Shown piece by piece: positions 5,262-10,168 of a stretch of DNA of 10,168 nucleotides. The stretch covers positions 1 to 10,168 of the forward strand of contig JAITQL010000171.1 of NCBI GenBank assembly GCA_031288935.1, written 5' to 3'. The translations under genes and the position numbers were made by a program. Each line of letters starts with the position of its first letter. The first letter of the stretch is position 1. Under the pieces are notes generated by a model. That model did no database searches. It was not told the origin of the DNA and saw only the letters and a program-made list of their open reading frames with translations. The stretch is from Tannerella sp. Its GTDB lineage: Bacteria; Bacteroidota; Bacteroidia; Bacteroidales; Tannerellaceae.

Positions 5262-7049
5262 ATGACAATCGAACAACAACTTGCAGCTGCGATCCGGGCT
5301 GCGATCCAGCGTCTTTACGGCGTGGAAACGGCGGAGGCGCCATTGCAGAAGACAAAGAAAGAGTTTCGGGGACATTTCACGTTCGTGGTCTTTCCCGTTC
5401 TCAAGGCGTCGAAAAAGTCGCCCGAACAGACGGCGCATGAAATCGGCGATTATCTGTTGCGCGAGGAACCGGCCGTGGCCGCGTTCAACGTGATTAAAGG
5501 CTTCCTGAACCTGACGGTGGCCGCACGGCTATGGGTGGAACTGCTGAACGAAGTGAACGGCCTGCCGCACTACGGCATGCGTCCGGTCACGGAACAGTCG
5601 CCGCTGGTGATGATCGAATACTCGTCGCCCAATACAAATAAACCGCTTCATCTGGGACATATCCGCAACAACCTGCTTGGATACAGTCTGTCGGAAATCC
5701 TGAAGGCAAACGGTTTCCGGGTGGTGAAAACAAATATCGTCAACGACCGGGGGATCCATATCTGCAAGTCGATGCTGGCGTGGCAGAAGTGGGGCGAGGG
5801 AGTGACGCCGGCTTCGGCCGGCCGGAAAGGCGATCATCTGGTGGGCGATTTCTACGTGCTGTTCGACAAACGTTACAAGGAAGAACTGGGCGCGCTTGAA
5901 GCCCGCGGGTTGAGCCGCGAAGAAGCCGAAGCGCAGTCGTCGCTGATGGCCGAGGCGCGCGGGATGCTCCGGCAATGGGAAGCCGGCGATGCCGGGATCG
6001 TGGCCTTGTGGCAAACGATGAACGGCTGGGTGTATGAGGGTTTCGAGACGACTTATAAGCGGCTGGGGGTGGATTTCGACCGCATCTATTACGAATCGCA
6101 GACCTATCTGGAAGGGAAACGCGCCGTGCTGGAAGGGCTGGAGAAGGGGATTTTCCATCGCCGCGAGGACGGTTCCGTCTGGGCAGACCTGACGGCCGAC
6201 GGGCTGGACGAGAAGCTGCTTCTCCGTTCCGACGGCACGTCGGTGTACATGACGCAGGACATCGGCACGGCCAGGCTGCGTTTCGACGATTACCCGATCG
6301 ACCGCATGGTCTACGTCGTCGGCAACGAGCAGAACTACCACTTTCAGGTGCTCTCCATCCTGCTGGACAAGCTGGGCTTCGCCTTTGGCCGGGGACTGGT
6401 GCATTTCTCGTACGGCATGGTGGAACTGCCCGAAGGAAAGATGAAAAGTCGAGAAGGAACCGTTGTCGATGCGGACGACCTGATGGAGGAAATGATCGGC
6501 ACGGCGCGCGAGATTTCCAATGAACTGGGCAAGCTGGACGGCCTGAGCCGCGAAGAGGCGGACGAGATTATCCGCATCATCGGACTGGGGTCGCTGAAGT
6601 ACTTTATGCTGAAGGTAGACCCGCGAAAGAACATGGTCTTCAATCCGAAGGAATCCATCGACTTCAACGGCAATACGGGTTCATTCATCCAGTATACCCA
6701 TGCCCGGATCTGCTCCATCCTGCGCAAGGCGGCGGAACAGGGCGCGGATGTCTCCGAACCGCTGTCGCCGCAGACGCCTTTGACGGCCAAGGAGGAGACC
6801 TTGATTCAGGCGGTGGCCGGTTATGCGGCGGCGGTCGGCGAGGCCGGCGAAACGTACAGTCCGGCCTGCATCGCCAACTATGTCTATGATCTTGTGAAGG
6901 AGTACAACCAGTTTTATCACGACTATTCCATCCTGAACGAAGCCGACGCGGCCGTGAAAAAAATGCGGCTCGTCTTGTCGGCCAACGTGGCGAAGGTGCT
7001 GCGTTCGGGCATGTCCCTGCTGGGAATCGCGTTGCCCGAAAGAATGTGA
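5262..7049 (+). CDS. argS: Arginine--tRNA ligase
   Basis: The 595-residue class I aminoacyl-tRNA synthetase joins arginine to tRNA(Arg) with ATP in the cytoplasm. The N-terminal tRNA-binding domain (Arg_tRNA_synt_N, about 1-100) is followed by the catalytic Rossmann fold with IEYSSPNTNKPLHLGHIRNN (HIGH motif as HLGH, 130-133). The second signature is KMKSR (393-397) in GKMKSREGTVVDADDL, the form usual in this phylum. The C-terminal DALR anticodon-binding domain runs from about residue 480 (GSFIQYTHARICSILRKA) to the end. The frame is open upstream to a TTG at 5202, but that lies before the promoter at 5237-5244, so the ATG at 5262 is the start. It also gives the usual family length. It is a single-gene transcript between two hairpins and looks intact. 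Confidence 0.98.
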   Translation: MTIEQQLAAAIRAAIQRLYGVETAEAPLQKTKKEFRGHFTFVVFPVLKASKKSPEQTAHEIGDYLLREEPAVAAFNVIKGFLNLTVAARLWVELLNEVNGLPHYGMRPVTEQSPLVMIEYSSPNTNKPLHLGHIRNNLLGYSLSEILKANGFRVVKTNIVNDRGIHICKSMLAWQKWGEGVTPASAGRKGDHLVGDFYVLFDKRYKEELGALEARGLSREEAEAQSSLMAEARGMLRQWEAGDAGIVALWQTMNGWVYEGFETTYKRLGVDFDRIYYESQTYLEGKRAVLEGLEKGIFHRREDGSVWADLTADGLDEKLLLRSDGTSVYMTQDIGTARLRFDDYPIDRMVYVVGNEQNYHFQVLSILLDKLGFAFGRGLVHFSYGMVELPEGKMKSREGTVVDADDLMEEMIGTAREISNELGKLDGLSREEADEIIRIIGLGSLKYFMLKVDPRKNMVFNPKESIDFNGNTGSFIQYTHARICSILRKAAEQGADVSEPLSPQTPLTAKEETLIQAVAGYAAAVGEAGETYSPACIANYVYDLVKEYNQFYHDYSILNEADAAVKKMRLVLSANVAKVLRSGMSLLGIALPERM

Positions 7050-7058
7050 TCCGAACCG

Positions 7059-7082
7059 CCCCGGTACGGTATCGTACCGGGG
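7059..7082 (+). terminator. Perfect 10-bp hairpin after argS
   Basis: CCCCGGTACG (7059-7068) and CGTACCGGGG (7073-7082) form a perfect 10-bp stem with a GTAT loop, 9 bp after the argS stop. The nearest T-run (TTTT at 7090-7093) is 7 nt further on, so it is not a textbook intrinsic terminator. It may end the transcript or protect its 3' end. Confidence 0.6.
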
Positions 7083-7152
7083 AGAAGGATTTTCGTCTTA
7101 CCGTTTTCATTATTCGTTTTGTTTTCAATTGCTGAAATCAAGGCGCTGAAAA

Positions 7153-7184
7153 GTTGCCGCTTAGCCTGTCTTCCCCTATTTTTG
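7153..7184 (+). promoter_or_regulatory. Bacteroidetes-type promoter of the aldo/keto reductase gene
   Basis: TATTTTTG at 7177-7184 matches TAnnTTTG, and GTTG at 7153-7156 lies 20 bp upstream as a -33 box. The leader to the ATG at 7227 would be about 36 nt and is A-rich just before the start (CTAAAAAAGCAAATTCA). Confidence 0.72.
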
Positions 7185-7226
7185 CGACTGCATTTGACAT
7201 GGTTTTAATCTAAAAAAGCAAATTCA

Positions 7227-8420
7227 ATGAAAACAGGAAAAGTGAACCGGCGGGATTTTTTTCGCTGGTCGGCAACGGCCGGAGTGGGGAGCCTGCTGTT
7301 CCCGAATGTGTCGGCATCGACGGTCAGCGGATCGTCCGGCAGCAGCAAGGCGGAGGAGTATCCGGTGCGGATACTGGGTCGAACCGGACTGGAAGTACCC
7401 GTTTTAAGTATGGGCGTGATGCGTGCGGACAATTCAAACGTGGTCAGGGCGGCCTACAATGCCGGTCTGACTTTTTTCGATACGGCGCACGGCTATCAGG
7501 GCGGACGTAACGAAGAGATGCTGGGCAGGTTTTTCAGCGACAAGCCGCGCGATTCGTTTCAGCTTGCCACGAAGGGCAAGTTTGACTACCCCCTGAGCGA
7601 GCATTTCGAAGAGGAGTTTACCGCCTTGCTCGATTTAAGCCTGAAACGGTTGCAGACGGATCACGTGGAAATTTTCTATATCCATGCGATTGAACGGACG
7701 GAGATCATTACCGACGGGCGGGTCGTCCGCCTGCTGAAGAAGTTCAGGGAAGACGGAAAAATCCGTTACATCGGCGTCTCTTCACACGCCAACAAGCCCG
7801 AAATGATCGACGCCGCCATCAGCGCGGAGATTTACGACGTGTTTCTCCTGAGTTATAATTTCAAGCTGGAAAACCTCCGCGAAACGGACGAAGCCATCGA
7901 GCGGGGCGTCGCGGCCGGACTGGGATTTGTGGCGATGAAAACCATGACCGGCGGCGTGGAAGACGCCGGAGGAAAGAAAAAAATCAACGCCCGGGCCTGC
8001 CTGAAGTGGGTCTGGCAAAACAAAAACATTGCCACCGTCATCCCCGGATTCAGTAATTTCACGGAATTTGACGAATGCCTGGCCGCGGTAAGGCAGCCGG
8101 AACTGACCGCGGCGGAAAAGGAATACCTCGCCCTGCTGTGCGGCAGGGAACTGCTGTATTGCCAGCAGTGCGGCAAATGCAGGGATGCGTGTGCCGAACA
8201 CTTGCCGATCCCCGACATGATGCGCGCCTACATGTATGCCTACGGATACCGGAATGCCGGCCTGGCCAGGGAAACGCTGCTGGAACTGAACCTGCCGCAG
8301 AACGCCTGCAGCAGCTGCGGCAAGAACTGTCGCGTGAAATGCACGTCGGGCTTTGACGTGGCCTCGAAGATCGCCGCCATTACGCCCGTCATGCACGTGC
8401 CGGATGTATTTTTAACCTGA
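7227..8420 (+). CDS. Tat-exported aldo/keto reductase with C-terminal Fe-S domain
   Basis: This 397-residue protein begins with a twin-arginine signal (NRRDFFRW at 7-14, then a hydrophobic stretch to about 32), so it is probably exported folded by the Tat system. The aldo/keto reductase barrel follows, with the catalytic tetrad present: D85 and Y90 (FFDTAHGY), K116 (LATKGK) and H153 (FYIHAIER). Late barrel motifs include GVSSHA and VIPGFSNFTE. The C-terminal part has two four-cysteine sets: CxxCxxCxxxC at 312, 315, 318, 322 and CxxCxxxCxxxC at 361, 364, 368, 372, as in the 4Fe-4S branch of the family. The usual proline after the last cysteine is missing in both (CAEH, CTSG). Substrate and electron partner are unknown. 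It is followed after 15 bp by the exported DUF6599 gene, so the two are likely cotranscribed. Confidence 0.94.
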   Translation: MKTGKVNRRDFFRWSATAGVGSLLFPNVSASTVSGSSGSSKAEEYPVRILGRTGLEVPVLSMGVMRADNSNVVRAAYNAGLTFFDTAHGYQGGRNEEMLGRFFSDKPRDSFQLATKGKFDYPLSEHFEEEFTALLDLSLKRLQTDHVEIFYIHAIERTEIITDGRVVRLLKKFREDGKIRYIGVSSHANKPEMIDAAISAEIYDVFLLSYNFKLENLRETDEAIERGVAAGLGFVAMKTMTGGVEDAGGKKKINARACLKWVWQNKNIATVIPGFSNFTEFDECLAAVRQPELTAAEKEYLALLCGRELLYCQQCGKCRDACAEHLPIPDMMRAYMYAYGYRNAGLARETLLELNLPQNACSSCGKNCRVKCTSGFDVASKIAAITPVMHVPDVFLT

Positions 8421-8435
8421 CGGGAGAAGAAGGAT

Positions 8436-9305
8436 ATGAACAGATTGAGAGATGCTATCCTGTGGGGCGTTTGTCTGTTTGCCGTGCCGCAAGCGCCGGC
8501 GCAGACGCCCGAACAGCTCCGGGCGTGGCTGATTGCCATCCCCGGATGGGAATTGCCGGCGGAAACGGAAGTGTTCAGCCCCGACAATTTGTTTGACCGC
8601 ATCAACGGAGCCGCGCCGTTGTATCTGGAAAACAATTTCAGGGAAATGACGTCGCTGGAATATAAAAAGGGCGACGACTACATCACGATCCAGGCCTACC
8701 GCCATGCCACGCCCGAAGACGCCTTCGGCATGTACGCCTCGGAACGTTCTGCGGAACTGCCCTTTTTCCCCGTTGGCGGCGAAGCGCAGGGCGACGGCAA
8801 AAGCCTGTATTTCTTTGCCGGCTGCATGTACGTGAAGATGTGGAGCAACAGCGCCGGCGATGTACAGCGCGCGCTTCATGCCGTCGCGAAGGCCTTGTCC
8901 GACAGGATTGACCCGGCCGCCGCCTGTCCGCCGGTGATGAACTGCTTTCCCGAAAAGGGGAAAATCCCGCATACGGAGGCTTACATCACTTCGGGATACA
9001 TCGGACACGAGTTTCTGAAAGGCGTCTATGCGGCGAAGTACGAGATCGCCGGTTTCGCATTCCAGCTGTTCGTGGTCGACGCCCGGTCGAAAGAGGGCGC
9101 GAAGGAGGTGCTGGCAAGTTATCTCGCCTTCACCGGCCAGCCCTTGCCGCCGGAAGAAGGCGCCCTGGTGATCAGGGACAAGTACAACGGCGACCTTCCC
9201 GTCGTCTGGAAGGGACGCTACCTTGCAGGCGCCTGCAACGAAAACGGTGAACCCGTACGGCAGGCGGACGCCCTGCTGCAGGAGCTGTCCGCGAAGCTGC
9301 CTTGA
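8436..9305 (+). CDS. Exported DUF6599 family protein
   Basis: The 289-residue product has a signal peptide (basic MNRLR, hydrophobic core, likely cut after APAQ at residue 23). Near the N-terminus is the pattern VFSPDNLFDRINGAAPLYLE (47-66), the hallmark I associate with DUF6599, a family of unknown function. No catalytic motif is evident. The rest is mixed alpha/beta without further membrane segments, suggesting a soluble periplasmic protein. GGGAGAAGAAGGAT directly before the ATG is the best Shine-Dalgarno region in the window. The 15-bp gap to the aldo/keto reductase gene and the hairpin 37 bp after its stop suggest a two-gene operon. A role alongside the exported reductase is inference from position only. 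Confidence 0.88.
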   Translation: MNRLRDAILWGVCLFAVPQAPAQTPEQLRAWLIAIPGWELPAETEVFSPDNLFDRINGAAPLYLENNFREMTSLEYKKGDDYITIQAYRHATPEDAFGMYASERSAELPFFPVGGEAQGDGKSLYFFAGCMYVKMWSNSAGDVQRALHAVAKALSDRIDPAAACPPVMNCFPEKGKIPHTEAYITSGYIGHEFLKGVYAAKYEIAGFAFQLFVVDARSKEGAKEVLASYLAFTGQPLPPEEGALVIRDKYNGDLPVVWKGRYLAGACNENGEPVRQADALLQELSAKLP

Positions 9306-9341
9306 GAGTGATCCGTAGCGGCGGTCACGCACATCCGCACA

Positions 9342-9369
9342 TCCGGCCGGGTTTGCCGGAATTATTTTT
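9342..9369 (+). terminator. Intrinsic terminator of the reductase-DUF6599 operon
   Basis: TCCGGC (9342-9347) pairs with GCCGGA (9355-9360) around a 7-nt loop and is followed by ATTATTTTTG. It sits 37 bp after the DUF6599 stop. Confidence 0.68.
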
Positions 9370-9377
9370 GGATGATG

Positions 9378-9409
9378 CTTGCAACTCTCGTATATTCCAA
9401 GTACATTTG
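9378..9409 (+). promoter_or_regulatory. Promoter of the candidate small RNA
   Basis: TACATTTG at 9402-9409 matches TAnnTTTG, with CTTG at 9378-9381 exactly 20 bp upstream. It starts just after the operon terminator, and no convincing gene lies within the next 120 bp. The predicted start is about 9415-9417. Confidence 0.7.
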
Positions 9410-9415
9410 CAGCGG

Positions 9416-9536
9416 ATTTTGTATGAGACGTTTCTTCCAAGATAAGTCTCAATGTTGGTGGAACATGTTTTTAAGTTTATTCAAATTCAATAAGCATACT
9501 CTTGTCCTCTGTGAAGAGGGCAAGAGTAATTTTTTT
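9416..9536 (+). ncRNA. Candidate small RNA with four hairpins
   Basis: Between the promoter and a strong terminator lies a segment of about 120 nt that folds into consecutive stems. They are TGAGAC/GTCTCA (9424-9429 with 9446-9451), ATGTT/AACAT around a GGTGG loop (9452-9456 with 9462-9466), TTATT/AATAA (9477-9481 with 9489-9493), and the terminator stem. The only frame crossing it (ATG 9423) runs straight through the terminator, which argues against a protein. I recognise no known RNA family. A 5' leader that attenuates a downstream gene is an alternative, but the next supported gene starts 440 bp later with its own -7 box. Confidence 0.45.
9498..9536 (+). terminator. Strong intrinsic terminator with GTGA tetraloop
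   Basis: ACTCTTGTCCTC (9498-9509) pairs with GAGGGCAAGAGT (9516-9527) over 12 bp with one G-T wobble. A further T-A pair closes a GTGA (GNRA-type) tetraloop. Seven T follow at 9530-9536. It is the best-formed terminator in the window. Confidence 0.85.
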
Positions 9537-9883
9537 CAGGCCGGAACCAAACACGGAAAAAGATTCAAGGATTCGTTTCACGCAGATTCAATGAAATTAT
9601 CCCCAAAAGTCCATTAGTCGGAATTTCAGTTATCCAGTCGATGGCAGAGTTTAGTGATCCAACTTATAGATTGTTTGCCAAAGCAGTCAAAATTTCAAGA
9701 ATCGGAATGATTATAAAAACAACTTTCTCTCCGGACAACGGGAGAATAAGCACTGGAGATAACATCATGCAGGCAGAAACGTTATTACGCCTTCTCTTCC
9801 GGCTGACAAAACGCCTTGACTGAAAATCTACCCGTTGAGTATCCTGTCGTTTTTTGAATACACCGGACTATAAATTATTTTCG
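9537..9883. other. AT-rich intergenic stretch with a doubtful 60-codon ORF
   Basis: Base composition is clearly more AT-rich than the neighbouring genes. One plus frame is open from 9530 to the TGA at 9823. An ATG at 9641 gives a 60-residue product (MAEFSDPTYRLFAKAVKISR... to LLFRLTKRLD) with no ribosome binding site, promoter or recognisable domain. It might be a remnant of a larger gene, possibly from a mobile element, but I see no motif that proves it. A small hairpin, TCTCC/GGAGA, occurs near 9729-9746. Confidence 0.35.
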
Positions 9884-9891
9884 TACATTTG
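9884..9891 (+). promoter_or_regulatory. Possible -7 box of the DUF362 gene
   Basis: TACATTTG matches TAnnTTTG; no -33 TTTG stands at the right distance. The leader to the ATG at 9978 would be about 80 nt, longer than for the other genes here. It contains a weak CGGGA/TCCCG pairing around a run of seven C. Confidence 0.5.
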
Positions 9892-9977
9892 CATTTATAA
9901 TAAACCGATGCGGGAAAATACGGTACCCCCCCTCCCGTGTCTGATTATGTATATGTTGTTTTATTCAATGTTTTAAT

Positions 9978-10168
9978 ATGGAAGTATCGAAAGTTTATTT
10001 TACCAATCTCAGAACTACGCCGTCGAGTAGCCTGCCGACCAAGATGGAACGGCTTGTCAGACGTGCCGGAATCGAACGTATTGACTTCAAAAACCAGTTT
10101 GTAGCCGTCAAGATGCACTTCGGCGAACCGGGCAATCTGGCCTATATCCGGCCGAATTACGTGGCGCG
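9978..10168 (+). CDS. DUF362 (ferredoxin-like) protein, 5' end
   Basis: The frame opens at an ATG at 9978 and runs off the window after 63 full codons. The residues MEVSKVYFTN, KMERLVRRAGIERIDF, FVAVKMHFGEPGNLAYIRPNY match the N-terminus of DUF362 proteins, which in Bacteroidales usually carry a later 4Fe-4S ferredoxin domain. The KMHFGEPGN stretch (45-53) is highly characteristic. No signal peptide is seen, so it is likely cytoplasmic. The Fe-S part would lie outside this window. A role in electron transfer fits the Fe-S reductase gene upstream, but the two are separated by 670 bp and a terminator, so they are not one transcript. Confidence 0.9.
   Translation, partial: MEVSKVYFTNLRTTPSSSLPTKMERLVRRAGIERIDFKNQFVAVKMHFGEPGNLAYIRPNYVA

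Noticed and set aside
8412..9452. 346-codon minus-strand frame opposite the DUF6599 gene
   Set aside because: Shadow of a gene with a good signal peptide, ribosome binding site and family pattern on the plus strand; the minus product is unrecognisable.
9423..9536. Tryptophan-type leader peptide and attenuator
   Set aside because: The frame from ATG 9423 has two adjacent TGG codons before a terminator, which resembles a trp leader. However, there is no stop codon before the terminator and no tryptophan gene downstream in the window.

Overview
The window looks like a chromosome segment of an anaerobic Bacteroidales bacterium. The evidence is six or seven promoter-like sites of the Bacteroidetes type (-7 box TAnnTTTG) directly upstream of genes, start regions mostly without a strong Shine-Dalgarno sequence, and proteins that resemble Bacteroides/Tannerella-type versions (DUF151 nuclease, WalJ-like hydrolase, ArgS with a KMKSR loop, DUF6599, DUF362). 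Coding GC content is fairly high. Together with the style of the repeats this makes a Tannerellaceae-like organism plausible, but the genus cannot be fixed from this sequence.

Layout: 1-120 is the 3' end of an unrecognised gene. It is followed by an intergenic stretch of about 450 bp carrying three 41-bp tandem repeats (157-279). A promoter at 522-553 drives a probable three-gene operon (575-2458): an exported thioredoxin-fold protein, a DUF151 bifunctional-nuclease-family protein with a UVR motif, and RsmE. Converging on it from the minus strand is a WalJ/YycJ-like metallo-beta-lactamase-fold hydrolase (3310-2504). Its promoter lies back to back with that of a polyprenyl-phosphate hexose-1-phosphate transferase (3428-4825), which starts surface glycan or glycoprotein sugar assembly. 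After that gene comes a 21-bp tandem repeat array (4963-5151) and a terminator (5195-5235) that abuts the -7 box of argS (5262-7049).

The right part holds redox-related genes: a Tat-signal aldo/keto reductase with two four-cysteine sets (7227-8420), an exported DUF6599 protein 15 bp behind it, and the start of a DUF362 (ferredoxin-like) gene running off the edge (9978-10168). Between the last two lies a 670-bp, AT-rich gap with a terminator, a clean promoter, a predicted four-hairpin small RNA ending in a strong intrinsic terminator (about 9416-9536), and a doubtful small ORF.

I see no tRNA, rRNA, CRISPR array, intact insertion sequence or phage gene. The housekeeping genes are ordinary. The parts worth a second look are the two repeat arrays, the candidate small RNA, and the exported Fe-S aldo/keto reductase unit.
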